Origin: Lycium barbarum
Lineage: Eukaryota > Streptophyta > Magnoliopsida > Solanales > Solanaceae
Reading direction: 5' to 3'
Length of the DNA: 64,000 bases
Assembly (NCBI RefSeq): GCF_019175385.1
Contig: NC_083346.1
Coordinates: 57,875,821 to 57,939,820, forward strand
Shown: positions 46,106-58,734 of the stretch, one piece after another
Position numbering within the stretch: the first letter of the stretch is position 1
Layout: every line of letters starts with the position of its first letter
Notes under the pieces: model-generated
Database searches by the model: none
Told to the model about the DNA's origin: nothing
The model's input: the letters and a program-made list of their open reading frames with translations, nothing else
Position numbers and translations under genes: made by a program

Positions 46106-47959
46106 CCCTCATTTTCCTTTCTTATTCGGACCGTGTCCAGCCCAATAAAGGCCAGACCCGGCCCAACCCCTTCGACAATAGACATATACACACACCAAAC
46201 GACCCCTTATGCTTCATTTCACAAAAGACCAGGGTCTGTATTGACAAACCCTAGCCGCCATGAGGCGAATTATCTCTCTGTGTCATCTTCAACACCAAAA
46301 ATGGCAAAAACACAGTGTACGTTTTCTTTATTTCAGTCATTGCTCAACCATTTTGGGTAAAGCAATTAATGCTTTACCCTCTCTCCGTCGAGACACCACC
46401 AAACAAGGTATAATTTTTCTTTTTTCTTTTCTTTTTCTACAATACACGGTAAAAAACTGAGAAATCCTTAATGGTTTTTGTTGTATATATTTTCAAACTC
46501 GCTAACTTTATTGGTTCACGAAGAACCGGATGGATTGACCTAACTTGGGTCAAATCTGACCCTCTATATGTTGCTTTGTCTAAATCTCAACCGTCTTACT
46601 TGAATTGAAGGAAAAATTACAGAATTTTGTTTAAGTCCCACATCCATATTATTAGGGTTTACATCAGTTTTGGGGTTCTCCAATTCACATGACAGACAAA
46701 CCTAGAGATACGTACAAAGCCCCAATTTTGAGCAATAGATTCGAGATTAAGGCTTTTAAGTTCAAATTTTAACTTAGTTTTTTTAAGTTAAGTCCTCAGT
46801 TCAAATTTTAATTGCCTTGCTTTTTTTTTTGGTGTGGCTGAGTTTGGTTTGGGAAGCACAAGGGACTCCAAATTTAATCTTGAAGCCGGCTGCACTTAAA
46901 AAAGGTAACCATTTATCTTGTTATTGCTTTCTTTTAATTTTTAGTTTATATGTTAGTAGCATCCTATGTACTTAAGTATTATGCTTAGTTTAAGTATTAG
47001 TTTAGTTAATTTCTAGTTTAGTTTAGGTTTGCTGTTAGCTGATTCGCTTTGCATTTATTTGTTAATCATGAGGATTTGGCCTAAATGTGATATGCTTAGC
47101 CTGTGTTTGTTTGGTTTTGATCCTTGATGTTCTTCTTACACAAAGAAAACATGGATCAGTCAAGAGGTTCTAGAGTTAAGGTTAAGACTAGAAATAAAAG
47201 GTTAAACTTCAACTATGGCTGTAGCTATTGCAAATAGCTTAAAATGGTTTGTCAACTGGCAATTTGGGGTTATAAGACTATAGTATCATCTAGCTAAAGT
47301 TTTCATATATGACTTAATCACATAGACATTTAGACAACCATAAACTCAAATGTTTTGTCTGAACTAGGTCTGCCTTTGACAATTTAACTTGATAGTATTA
47401 ATCTGAGTTCATGAAGCTAAGAGTGGAACTGCTATGAATGTTGAAACCTGTTTTTATCAACATTGTTTCCCCTATATTGCATTCATCAAATTTTGCTTGA
47501 TCTTTTTACTGATTTGAGGCATTCTTAGCAAGACTTTGATACGTGGCTTTGATCTATCTCAACTGTTATTATGAACTGCTTGTAGCTGCCTATGAAAGTA
47601 CTATTTAAATGTTTAAATCCATGATTAGAAGTGATGAATTAAGGAAGGACAAGTGGTATTTTTATCTTGTCTCAACTAGTTAAGGGGATGGTTTTTCTTT
47701 AAGGATGAAACTGCTAATATATATATATTTGTCTAATAGAGGCAAACTTGGGACTGTCTGAATATGAAGGGACTACTAAGAGATTAGAGCCTTAGGGAAG
47801 AGGATAAAATAGCTAGGAAAAGTCTTTAGATAACAAGATAACATGATTTTAAGGATATCACTAACCTTTTCCTAATCCTAAAGGTCTTTAGTGGTTGTCA
47901 CTTGGCTATAGGGTGGGGTAAAGGGCTTAGTACACTCTGAGGGGGAAAGACTGGCATAG

Positions 47960-48130
47960 AACAGGCTGGGGGTGATGACTAACTTGGACTGCCTTCCTGT
48001 CTCTTTCTTTGAGAGAAGGGTATAGGAAAAAGGCTGGGGTGATGACTAGCCTTGTACTTCTTTCTCTCTACAAAGGTGAAGGTCTAGGAAAAGGGTTGGG
48101 GTGATGACCAACCCTGTACTGCTTCTCCTT
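47960..48130 (+). repeat. Imperfect tandem repeat of about 65 bp
   Basis: Three units begin GGCTGGGGTGATGACTA-like at about 47967, 48033 and 48095. The word GGTTGGGGTGATGACCAACC is a stem-loop. Confidence 0.75.
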
Positions 48131-49524
48131 AAGTCCTCAGAGTCTCCCCTGAGCCTCATTTTTAGGGTCATGGGACACATTAAACCCTTTGTTTGATTAG
48201 GAAGAGATTAGTAACATCTAAGGGAATTTTGGTTAAGCTGCCTCCTTAAAATCAAAGCATATTAAATAAGCAAGGTCCTTCAAGTTATGCCTAGTGTAAA
48301 AGAGGTTGAAATAGTCTCCTTTTGGATAGTCTTAAGCTAATATGGTTTCCTAAAACTGTCTCATTTTTAGTTTAATTGATCTAATGATAGTATGAAGCTT
48401 TTATGGTATGAATGGGCATGTTATAAACCACTTGACATAGGAACTCTTTTTAAAGACACCTTGGAGAGAAGGAGATTTGGAAAGAATCAAGTGTAACTTG
48501 ATTCAAGTACTGCTCTAGCTCGAATAAAAGGCTGTCATGACAGGCCCTGCATGTTCATGGGGTGAAACTTGCTACATTCATGCACTATCCTAATTCTTTC
48601 TATCATTAGAACAAGGGATTTGGTCCAGGAAGTGAATCTGTTTTCCTTAAAATGGTTTTCAAATGATTTTTGTTCCAATAAGGTTGGTCCTAATTCACTT
48701 ATAGTGTCTCATCTCCAAAACATGAAAAAGTGGTAATAAGAGTCTTGTGTAGATTTGACATTAGTTCAACATAGGGTTGTGGGTTGATTCAAGGTCTTCC
48801 CCTGTTGTTCATGACATGGCATTATGTCTTTGGATTGCAAAAATGGTATTGAGTTCCCCTTTTGGTATCTGAATGTCTTATTACATGTTATGATACCTAT
48901 TTGAGTTTGCGTTCACAGGTTTAGCTTTATTAAATGTTATAGTTGTTGATGTGGTTATTTGCCTCAAATTTAGGACCTGTTTGACTAATTTGAGACAGTA
49001 CATTCACACTATGTAATTCTGAAGTATGTTGGGCATCCTATTGGTTATGTTGGAGTCTAAATTAGGACTTAGGTCTTGTTTGGGATCAAGGTGATAAATG
49101 AGAATTGATTAGGTGGTTAATAGAGTCAAAGGCTTAAGGGAAACTTGGAAAAAACTTGCAACCCAGTTCAGTACAGTTAACTTAAGTTAATGACTGATAA
49201 TGCTAAATAAATCATAGGAATAAGGTAATAATTAGAGGGATTGCAGTTGTTTTGACCCAGTCTAGTGTAACATAATCAGGATAAGAAAAAGAGTTTGAAT
49301 TAGATTGATTGAAGTAGGCAGTTTAGTTAATACTTAAGTTTAAAAAATAAAGGTGTATACATGATATACACATGGGCTTTACAAGACTTAGTCCTTTATG
49401 TAGGTGGTAGTTGGGTTTGTCAGATGTACCAGGTATACACATCTGATATACATGTCAAAGTGTATATCGAATGGTGTATCATGTGCATATACATGTATAC
49501 CAGGCTAAAATCAGATAGGATTCC

Positions 49525-49760
49525 CATGGGCTGTAATACTTGGAGTCTGGCAGCTTGAATATAATGTCCAAACTTCTAAAATGAACGTAGAAATGCCTAT
49601 TTCAGCCATGGGCTGTAATACTTGGAGTCTGGCAGCTTGAATATAATGTCCAAACTTCTAAAATGAACGTAGAAATGCCTATTTCAGCCATGGGCTGTAA
49701 TACTTGGAGTCTGGCAGCTTGAATATAATGTCCAAACTTCTAAAATGAACGTAGAAACTT
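49525..49760 (+). repeat. 82-bp tandem triplication
   Basis: CATGGGCTGTAATACTTGGA starts units at 49525, 49607 and 49689. The units are identical where complete; the third is cut short at about 49757. Identity implies recent amplification or an assembly artefact. Confidence 0.95.
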
Positions 49761-50086
49761 CTAAATTTGGGCCTGTTTCCTTGGCCTGAGTAGGAGTTTA
49801 AGATATGTGTGTGATTTGGGGCTTGCCAGACCCACTTATTGATTTTTTTTTTTGAAATATTGCAATCTGATACTGTTATATGCTTTGTGATATATGTGTA
49901 TATATACAATTGTGTTTAGTTTCATTTTGAAAATGATAAATACAGTAAACAAATTCTAACCGTGTTACTTTTTCTCTCCTCTCCTCTTCACCTTCCTTGG
50001 ACGCTTGGGCCCGTGTCAAGCCAAACTGTTGGGCCAAGGCCTAACAGATCTTTCCTTCTTTCAAAGCAGGCGAGATGAAAGGGACA

Positions 50087-50087
<1 letters not shown>

Positions 50088-50130
<43 letters not shown>
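50088..50130. repeat. (TA)n microsatellite
   Basis: About 20 uninterrupted TA units. Confidence 0.95.
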
Positions 50131-50131
<1 letters not shown>

Positions 50132-50453
50132 GTGGATGATAGAAGGCCCAACCATAGGTGAAAATGGTTAACTAGGGGCTTGGTACGCCCCTAGCCTACC
50201 TTTCCTCTTTAAATACTATGTTTATTTTATGTGATGATGTATTTGTTGAAGTTGTAATTATTTGTAAAAACACATTGTATCTATTGAAACCTTTATGGTA
50301 TAAACTAGCCGTCTTAGGACAACGACGCCTATGTCGTTTAGTTTTTGACTTTAGGTACCCTCAAACGATTTTCAAAAACTTGGGATAGAACCCTTCTTTT
50401 TTTAGAAATCAACGAGTAATAAAGCAAAACTGATTTTCAAAACACATGCTTAA

Positions 50454-53400
50454 TGTTATATCCCGTGTTTTCGCACATTTGGAAAATTAGAAATAATCTT
50501 GACTTGTATGAAATAAAGTCATAATTGATTACATCTAGCACTTGAGTTGTTTGTGAAAGAATATTAATATGGAAGTGTCGAGGAAGGCTAAGGGCAAAAC
50601 GTGGAATTTCGGAAATTAGTTTCGGGAATTGCAAAAATAAAATTTGTAGCCAATTGGGCTTGTAAAATAAGAAGCCAAATGAAGCCCATTCCCCTTGAAG
50701 GGTGGCCGGCCATGGGGTGGCCCAAGCCCATGGCCTTATTATATTCTCCATGTGACTAATTAACTAAGAGACCATATTATATATTATATATCATCTTCAT
50801 CTTATCTTTTAGAAGACTTAAGATAAGAAGCAAGAAAGAAAAGCAAGCAAGAAACAAGAGAAAAAAAAAAGAGGGTTCGGGTTTGCCTTGGAAATTTCAC
50901 CCTAAAAAATATTGTGTTAAAAATTTGTATCTTGTGGTTTTCTTACTAAATTGAGTAGCCTCTTCAACTTGGTGTAGTTGGTTTGGAGAAAGGAGCCCTT
51001 GGTTTATCAAAGTGAGCACAAATTCTAGTGAAGAAGACTAGAAAATAAGGTAAGAATTTATCTCTTTTTATTGTGTTATGATGTTTTGTTTGTGTTGTAG
51101 TATGTGGGAATGAGTTGATTGTATGGAAAAATTGAAGATTTCAAAGTGGGTTTGGAATAGTGCGTGTAGCCGTGAGGGTATATGTGTTGTATACCTATAA
51201 TGTGTTGAATTATGTCATATTCTAGTTGTGATTGTGGTAAAATGCATATTGGGAATGAAAGTTGAATGAATTTGATAGAAGTTGTGAGTGGGGTGTTTGG
51301 CCGTGTGGTTTGGAGTGTGTGGAATGGAAATGGATTAAATTTGTTTAATGTGTTAGTTGTGTTATTATGATGCTTGCAATGTATATGGAGATAAAATGAT
51401 ATAAGTTTGTATTGAAATGGAATGTAGGAGCTTATGTCGCTTTAGTATGATTTTACGACATTATGAAAAATGAAGTTATTAGGTTGCAAATTATAATGGG
51501 TATTGATGAATTTGGAAGATGGAATCATGTTATGAATATGTATGCCAAAGATTAGAAGTTTCGGACGAGTTAGGATTTTGGCGGAAAGTTTGTATATTAT
51601 GTATATCGTGTGTATAATTTGAGGAAACGATATGAAACGCTTATAAACTATGTTTTGATGATCTAGTTTGATAATGAATGTGAAATCATTGAAATTGGTT
51701 TGGAAATTGAAGTTGAAATGAAGGTTATGGCATTATGCCGGCAAGTAGAACTAGTTGTGCCCTATTGTGTTTCTAATGTTTGTTGTTGGTGTTGAAGTTG
51801 TTGTGTGGGTTGTTGTTGATGATTTTGAGCCGAGTTGAATTCTCGGGGGTGCTATATGTATAGGGGAAGTGCTGCCGAAATTTCGGTAGACAAATATGAG
51901 TTGAATTGAATTCGTAGCATCTATAACTTACAATTGGTAAGTGTGACCATTTGCAGATTTTCGACGAAACGGAGAGTGAGCTTGGATAGGCTTAAAAAGC
52001 TCAAAAGGTATGTAAAGCTACCCCGATCCTTCTTTTGGCATGCCTAAGTGTATTAGAATCGAATTCGGGCCTCGAAAGACTTTCTGCCCCTCGGAATCCG
52101 CAAGTGAAAATATCACTTTTTCTTTTAGTAAGATTGAACTCTTTTGGTATGTTTTCTTGGAAATTATGCAAACTTTCTCTAAACTCCTTGGAAAGCTATA
52201 GAATGTCCGTAGAACCTTTATAGGTGACCCCATAAGCTTAAAGGGCGTAATTTGGACCCACCGCCTTGCTTGTCCCGAGCTGGGCCCGCTATTCCCGGTT
52301 TTGCCCTTATTGTACTTAAGTCCGATTTTCGAACGGTTTTTGAAAGAAATGTTTGGACTACCATTCTAATTACCTAACAAATATTGTTTCAAATATTCCA
52401 TTAAGTCTGATAACCTGTTTTGACACTCGAAACGATTTCAGAAAGGTTATACTTTTGTAATTCATTATGATACCCGAAACTCATTTATTATGATCCCTTC
52501 CGACTTCATTGGATCGGTTTGTCTTTGATATGCCTCATCGAGTCTATGGAAACATTTATGATATTTTAATTGCATTAGTCTCTCACTACTCCATTCGTGG
52601 ATGCCCCAATGTTTCCCACACTGAGCCCGGGCCAGGATATGTTGTCAAGCGTGATCCTCTGCATTGTTCGCCGTGCCTCGATGTGAGGGGGCCGGTATAC
52701 GCGTACATGGGTTTGTGGAGTATGATGTGCCATGTCTGCTTGTTCTGATATGATTTGCTATGGACATTTGATATGACATATTATGTTACGGGATTATGCC
52801 CCTACTCTGATTTTTCTGTGTCGTGGCACCAGCGTCGGGAGGGTGGCCACGTTCTGTTTGTCGAGTCCCTTGGCAGGGGCCGGATTTGATATGACATATG
52901 TTTCTGTACACACTCTGCATGTTTTGAAAATATGTATCTGATACTTTGGGTTTTCTGTTTACTTTCTGTACGTTCTGTACCAGTTATGATTTTGTTTCTG
53001 TAATTCAGGCTTTACATATTCAGTACATATTTCGTACTGACCCCCTTTCTTCGGGGGCTGCGTCTTCATGTCGCACACGTACCGACGACAGGTTTGCTGA
53101 TCCGTCCGCTTAGGATCTTATTCTGCTATTTTGGAGCGCTCTCTTATCCAGAGCCCATCTTTTGGTATAGTCTGTCACTACTGTATATATATATTCTCGT
53201 TCATGGGTACGACGGGGCCCTGTCCCATCATATGATTCTGTCGGTCTGTTTAGAGGTCTGTGGACATGTTTGTGGGTCGGGGTCTTTCTGTACGGATGTG
53301 TGTATATGTTGTGTTTGGGCGATCCCATTCGCCGCGGCGGCCGGTCCGCATATGTTTAACTGTTGCTTTGTTGGCCCTGTGTGGCATTTGTTGGTATTTT

Positions 53401-53571
53401 CTGCGTGCAGGGTATATTGGATAGTCCGTAAAACAAAGGAAACTCTGCCAAAATTTTTCTGGAAATTATCTAAATTTGAAATAAAGCCTTGTCGGCTTCG
53501 GCCATATACTAGAATGCGTTTGAGTGCCCAGATCGGGCACTAGTCACGGCCTACGGGGTTGGGTCGTGACA
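50454..53571 (+). repeat. Element C LTR 1
   Basis: Starts TGTTATATCCCGTG and ends GGGTCGTGACA. TATA-rich stretch 50773-50792; exon-like leader; donor AAG/GTAAGA at 51050; GGGGAAGTGCTGCCGAAATT at about 51863-51882; acceptor TTTGCAG ending 51956; mini-exon 51957-52007; donor GTATGTAAAGCT at 52008; hairpin words such as GCACCAGCGTCGGGAGGGTG near 52825; double hairpin 53021-53062. Confidence 0.95.
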
Positions 53572-53772
53572 AAAGTGGAATCAAAGCGGTTCGTCCTCGG
53601 AATGTCTACAGACCGTGTCTAGTAGAGTCTTGTTTATCGGTGTGTTGTGCACCACACCTATAAACAGGAGGCTACAGGGCATTTAGGATACTACCCTTCT
53701 TTCTGTCTGAGATCGTGCGATAGAGCTGTGTTATCAGGATGATTCCTCCCTAACGAATTGATACATTTGCAG
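52008..53772 (+). promoter_or_regulatory. Candidate leader intron spanning LTR end and PBS
   Basis: The donor is AAAAG/GTATGT (GT 52008-52009). The acceptor is GATACATTTGCAG (AG 53771-53772), two bases before gag ATG 53775. The same pair exists in copy 2 (about 60292 to 62056). Splicing would remove the PBS and the structured LTR end from a gag-pol mRNA. Predicted from consensus and cross-family conservation only. Confidence 0.5.
53576..53590 (+). promoter_or_regulatory. Element C PBS, copy 1 (mutated)
   Basis: TGGAATCAAAGC in place of TGGTATCAGAGC: two mismatches to the initiator Met tRNA end, compared with the intact copy at 61860. Confidence 0.85.
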
Positions 53773-53774
53773 TT

Positions 53775-55383
53775 ATGCCTCCAAAAAGGGCGACAGCGGC
53801 CCAAAAGGCCAAGGCAGCGGCCGCGGGAGAGACTAGTCGGGCCCAGAGGACTACCAGGGCCCATGCCCATATTGCTCATGATATTTTGCCCCCGGCAAAG
53901 GGCTCTTCCACACCGCCACACGTAGAGGAGATTGGAGCAGCAACAGCTGCAGGTCGAGGGGCGGCTCCACCGCCAGCTCCCGAGATTCTAGTACCTGAGC
54001 CTCCAGCTCCACGGCCAGTTACTGAGGATCAGACTATGAGAGAGGCAGTCCAGCTATTGACCAGACTTGTGGCGGGACAGGTTCAGGGCCACGGATTGGG
54101 AGGTGACCGAGCAGGCAGGCGTGACAGTTCGAGAGCTCGTGAGTTCTTGACTTGTAGCCCTCCAGAGTTCTTCGGGACAAAGCCCGAGGATAGAGTTTAT
54201 CAAGAAGATGTGGCGCACCTTACATTTGATTAAGGCTTCTGCGACAGAGTCAGTCGAGTTGGCTTCGTACCAGTTGTATGATGTAGCAGCTAATTGGTAC
54301 GAGTCTTGGGAGTTGGCTAGAGGCGACGGCGCTCCCCCAGCAGTCTGGGATGAGTTTTCTGAGGGTTTTCTTAGCCATTTTCTACCTCCGGAGTTACGGC
54401 GGGCCAAAGCTGACATATTCTTATTGCTGAGACAGAGGGGCCGCAACGTCCGAGAGTATAGTATGGAGTTCGACTCATTGGCCCGATATGCACCTGCTGT
54501 GGTAGCTACTATGGCCGACAGGATGCACATGTATATTATGGGGCTGGATCGGTATTTTGTCGACAGTTGCTTGGTATTGGCCGCTCAGCCCGATATGGAT
54601 GTTGCCCGGATTCAGGCGCACGCCCAGGGCATGGAGGACCGGCACACGGGTCATCAGCCCGATAGGAGTCAGGATCGGAGACAGCCCAAGAGGGCCAGAT
54701 CATCCGGGTATTCTGGAGATTTCTGGGGCAGACAACCTCAGCAGCCTAGCAGATATCCATCCCAGCCGGCACAGAGCGCACCTCCACAGCCTACAGGTCG
54801 CAGATTTGATAGCCCAGGTTATTCAGGAGCAGGCCAGAGCTCCAAGGCTTCAGGTTCACAGACAGATAGGGGTTCTGGTCAGACGAGGCCACCTAGGCCT
54901 CAGTGTTCTTATTGTGGCAGATATCATCCGGGAGAGTGCTACAGAGCCACCGGTGCATGTTTTTCTTGTGGCCGTCAGGGCCATTCTGTGAGAGATTGCC
55001 CGTATAAGGGTAGTTCGGGTGGTGCAGCGCAGCCTACCGGATCAGCCGCCGGGTCGTCATCTTCATCAGTGGCTATGCGCCCTACAGGGCCGGGTACATC
55101 AGCACCGGCGGGTCGCGACAGAGGTCGTGGTGGAGCTTCTGGTACTAGCGGTCCTTCGAACCGCATTTATGCTTTGGCCAGCCGCCAGGATCAGGAGGCA
55201 TCGCCTAATGTCGTTACACGTACATTATTGGTTTTCTCTCGGTCTGTGTATGCATTAATTGATCCAGGTTCGACTTTGTCATATATTTCGCCTGTTGTTG
55301 CTGGAAAAATTGGTATAACGTCTGAACATATAGAGCCATTTGAGGTAGCCACACCGATTGAGGACTTTATTGTAGCAAAATAG
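53775..55383 (+). pseudogene. Element C copy 1: gag and protease start (broken)
   Basis: Start ATG 53775 (MPPKRATAAQKAKAA), two bases after CATTTGCAG. After MREAVQLLTRLVAGQVQ and PPEFFGTKPED, 8 bases are missing near 54190 compared with copy 2, shifting the frame. The gag resumes from 54208 (ESVELASYQLYDVAANWYES, FLSHFLPPELRRAKADIFLL). The zinc-binding segment is CSYCGRYHPGEC followed by CFSCGRQGHSVRDC (CX2CX4HX4C). The protease active site is LIDPGSTLSYISP (DPG in place of DSG, as usual for this lineage). CAG has changed to TAG at 55381-55383. Gag packages the RNA; the protease would cleave gag-pol. Confidence 0.93.
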
Positions 55384-57300
55384 GTATATAAAAACTGTTC
55401 TGTAATTGTATGTGGCCGTGACACTAAGGCAGATCTGGTGGAGTTAGATATGATCGAGTTCGATGTTATTATGGGTATGGACTGGCTAGCTTCCTGTTAT
55501 GCTAATGTTGACTGCCAAAATAAGGTAGTTCGTTTCCAGTTTCCCGGGGAGCCAATTATAGAATGGGCCGGTAATACAGCATCGCCGAAAGGTAAGTTTA
55601 TTTCATACCTTAAGGCGAAGAAAATGATCAGAAAGGGGTATATTTATCATCTGGTTCGGGTACAAGACTTGACAGCAGAAACGCCAACTCTTCAGTCAGT
55701 TCCCGTGATTAATGAATTTCCAGATGTGTTCCCAGAAGAGCTTCCAGGCCTTCCTCCAGAGCGGGAGATAGATTTTTCTATTGATTTGCTTCCAGATACT
55801 CAGCCTATATCTATTCCCCCGTACAGAATGGCACAGGCAGAATTGAAAGAACTGAAAGAGCAGTTGAAGGATCTGTTAGAAAAAGGCTTCATTAGACCCA
55901 GTACTTCGCCTTGGGGAGCCCCGGTATTATTTGTGCGTAAGAAAGACGGGTCGCTGCGTATGTGTATTGATTATCAGCAGCTAAATAAGGTAACCATAAA
56001 GAATAAATACCCCCTCCCCAGAATTGACGATTTGTTTGATCAGTTGCAGGGCGCCAAATATTTTTCGAAGATAGATCTTCGGTCTGGCTATCATCAGGTA
56101 CGGGTACGAGAGGCCGATATTCCTAAGACAGCATTCCGGACCAGATATGGGAATTATGAATTCAGAGTTATGTCATTTGGGTAAACTAATGCTCCTGCGG
56201 TATTCATGGATCTAATGAACCGGGTATTCAGGCCATTCCTGGATATGTTCGTAATTGTATTTATCGATGATATTCTGGTTTATTCTCGGTCCGAGGCAGA
56301 GCACGCAGATCATCTGAGAGCGGTACTCGGGGTGCTTCGACATCAGAACTTATATGCAAAATTTTCTAAATGTGAATTCTGGCTGGCTTCCGTGGCATTC
56401 CTGGGGCATATTATTGCAGCTGATGGTGTCCGGGTGGATACACAGAAGATTGAGGCCGTGAAGAATTGGCCCAGACCCACGACGCCCACAGAGGTACGTA
56501 GTTTCCTGGGGTTAGCAGGCTATTACAGAAGATTTGTGGAAAGGTTTGCTTCGATTTCAGTACCTTTGACAAGACTAACTCAGAAGGGAGCTAAGTTCCA
56601 GTGGACCGATGCATGTGAACGAAACTTCCAGTTGCTGAAGGAGAAGCTGACTACGGCCCCAGTTCTGACTCTTCCAGAGGGACCCGATGGATATGTTATT
56701 TATTGTGACGCTTCTGGCGTGGGATTGGGCTGTGTATTGATGCAGCACGGCAGAGTTATAGCTTATGCTTCTCGGCAGCTGAAAAAGCATGAAAGGAATT
56801 ATCCTACCCACGATCTGGAGCTTGCTGCGGTGATTTATGCTCTGAAGATATGGAGACACTATTTATATGGCGTTCATGTTGATATCTATACAGATCATAA
56901 GAGTCTCCAGTATAGTTTTATGCAGAAAGAGCTAAATTTGCGGCAGCGGAGGTGGCTGGAGCTCCTGAAAGACTATGATGTGGATATTCTGTATCATCCG
57001 GGCAAGGCTAATGTTGTTGCAGATGCGCTCAGCCGGAAATCTATGGGCATCTTGGCAGATTTACAGCCAGACAGGAGAGAGATAGTACGTGACATTCATC
57101 AGTTGGCTAATCTTAGGGTTCGTCTGGCCGATTCTGGAGGTACACGGATTTCTGTCCGAGGGGTTTCTGAATCATCTATTAAGGAAGATATCAAGCGGCA
57201 TCAATATGAAGATCCTGTTTTAGCTCGATACAGAGACACAACCCATGAGAAGGAGAAGACTCCGTTCGAGTTTACACCAGACGGAACCTACTATACAGAG
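55384..57300 (+). pseudogene. Element C copy 1: protease end, reverse transcriptase, RNase H (broken)
   Basis: The frame continues from the TAG with [17 protein letters not shown], then RT blocks [36 protein letters not shown] and [23 protein letters not shown] at 56182-56184 replaces the Leu codon in SFGLTNAP. RNase [48 protein letters not shown], and [13 protein letters not shown] near 57030 closes the domain. A one-base loss at about 57296 moves the frame before the integrase. Same gene order and spacing as element A. Confidence 0.93.
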
Positions 57301-58652
57301 GCAGGTTGTGTGTACCTGATATTGCAGGGCTACGGCAGCAGGTTATGGGCGAGGCACACTATGCTCGCTATTCTGTTCATCCTGGTTCTACGAAGATGTA
57401 CCATGATCTTAGATGCCTATACTGGTGGGATGGTATGAAACGGGATATCACAGAGTTCGTCGCCCAGTGTCCAAATTGTCAGCAGGTCAAAATTGAACAT
57501 CAGAAACCGGGTGGACTGTTGCAGGAAATGGAAATTCCGACGTGGAAGTGGGAGATCATTAATATGGACTTCATTACTGGTTTTCCTCGCACTCCACGGA
57601 AGTATGATTCCATCTGGGTTATTGTTGATAGGCTGACAAAATCAGCCCATTTTCTTCCCGTCAGAACTACTTATTCCGCTGAGGATTATGCCAGGCTTTA
57701 TATTAAAGAAATTGTGCGACTTCATGGAGTTCCTATATCTATTATCACTGACAGAGGTGCTCAGTTCACAGCGAACTTCTGGAGATCTTTTCAGGAAGGA
57801 TTAGGGACTCAGTTGAGCCTAAGCACAACTTTTCATCCTCAGAGTGACGGACAGGCCGAGCGCACCATCCAGACGCTTGAAGATATGTTGCGGGCCTGTG
57901 TTATTTATTTCAGAGGTAGCTGGGATGATCACTTGCCATTGATTGAATTTGCTTATAATAACAGTTACCATTCCAGCATCCAGATGGCTCCGTACGAGGC
58001 TCTGTATGGCAGGAAATGCAGGTCACCGATCGACTGGTTTGATATTGGCGAGACAGAGCTAATTGGCCCAGATATGATCCAGCAGGCCGTTGATAAGGTG
58101 AAACTTATCCGGGAACGACTGTTAGCAGCCCAGAGTCGACAGAAGTCGTACGCAGATAAGCGACGTCGACCGTTGGAATTCCAGGTAGGAGATTGGGTAT
58201 TCTTGAAGGTATCGCCTATGAAAGGCGTGATGCGGTTCGGCCGGAAGGGTAAGGTCAGTCCGCGTTATATTGGGCCTTATCAGATTATTAGAAAAATTGG
58301 AAATGTCACCTATGAGTTAGATTTGCCATCAGATTTGGAAGCGGTACATCCGGTATTCCATGTGTCTATGCTTCGCAAATGCATTGGTGATCCCTCCAGA
58401 ATATTTCCTGCGGATGACATTCAGGTGACGGAGCAGTTATCGTACGAGGAGCAGCCCGTAGCCATTTTGGACCGCCAGGTAAGAAAGCTCCGGAACAAAG
58501 ATGTAGCCTCTGTTAAGGTGCTGTGGCGGAACAATAATAGGGAGGAAATGAAGAAGAAATATCCCCATTTGTTCCCTGTGCCCTCAGGTAATCTTGAATC
58601 TTTGCTTAATTCCACTTCAATAATGAATGAGGGTCATATGTGCTGTCTATAA
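57300..58652 (+). CDS. Element C copy 1: integrase with chromodomain-like tail (frame open, cut off from upstream)
   Basis: Open for about 448 codons to TAA at 58650-58652. Zinc region: [18 protein letters not shown] with CPNCQQVK. Core: [19 protein letters not shown] (first Asp), [13 protein letters not shown] (second Asp), [19 protein letters not shown] (Glu). C-terminal: [34 protein letters not shown], then [20 protein letters not shown] and [18 protein letters not shown]. Element A has TWEAEE between EEM and the following residues; here it is missing, so the chromodomain-like motif is probably lost. Integrase would insert the cDNA. It is separated from RT by the shift at 57296, so it is not expressed as polyprotein. 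Confidence 0.9.
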   Translation, partial: GRLCVPDIAGLRQQVMGEAHYARYSVHPGSTKMYHDLRCLYWWDGMKRDITEFVAQCPNCQQVKIEHQKPGGLLQEMEIPTWKWEIINMDFITGFPRTPRKYDSIWVIVDRLTKSAHFLPVRTTYSAEDYARLYIKEIVRLHGVPISIITDRGAQFTANFWRSFQEGLGTQLSLSTTFHPQSDGQAERTIQTLEDMLRACVIYFRGSWDDHLPLIEFAYNNSYHSSIQMAPYEALYGRKCRSPIDWFDIGETELIGPDMIQQAVDKVKLIRERLLAAQSRQKSYADKRRRPLEFQVGDWVFLKVSPMKGVMRFGRKGKVSPRYIGPYQIIRKIGNVTYELDLPSDLEAVHPVFHVSMLRKCIGDPSRIFPADDIQVTEQLSYEEQPVAILDRQVRKLRNKDVASVKVLWRNNNREEMKKKYPHLFPVPSGNLESLLNSTSIMNEGHMCCL

Positions 58653-58697
58653 ACAGAAACTTCCCCCAAAGTATTTTCAAACCCTATAAGATTAATT

Positions 58698-58734
58698 TAA
58701 CATTCGAGGACGAATGTTCTAAAGAGGGGGAGGA
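58698..58734 (+). promoter_or_regulatory. Element C pre-PPT hairpin and PPT
   Basis: AACATTCGAGGACGAATGTT at 58699-58718, then CTAAAGAGGGGGAGGA against the LTR at 58735. Confidence 0.9.

Larger units (their letters stand above)
45313..50453 (+). mobile_element. Unassigned LTR-like region (Tat/Ogre-like suspected)
   Basis: TGTTGACTCCTAATTTTTGA at 45313 looks like an LTR start. The region of over 5 kb has no protein-coding frame. It contains an AAACCCTAGCCGCC-type leader near 46246-46260, two clusters of GTATAC palindromes, a 65-bp imperfect repeat, an 82-bp triplication and a (TA)n tract. Very long LTRs of this kind occur in Tat/Ogre-lineage elements. Element C is inserted at 50453/50454, so the right part lies beyond the window. 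Assignment is tentative. Confidence 0.4.

Noticed and set aside
45992..46360. 122-residue ORF
   Set aside because: First third is translated GTATAC repeats; the rest has no domain.
53094..53543. 149-residue ORF, repeated at 61342-61827
   Set aside because: Lies in the 3' part of the C LTRs; no domain; present in both copies only because the LTRs are duplicates.
54557..54991. 144-residue ORF overlapping gag, repeated at 62849-63292
   Set aside because: Out-of-frame shadow of the gag zinc-knuckle region.
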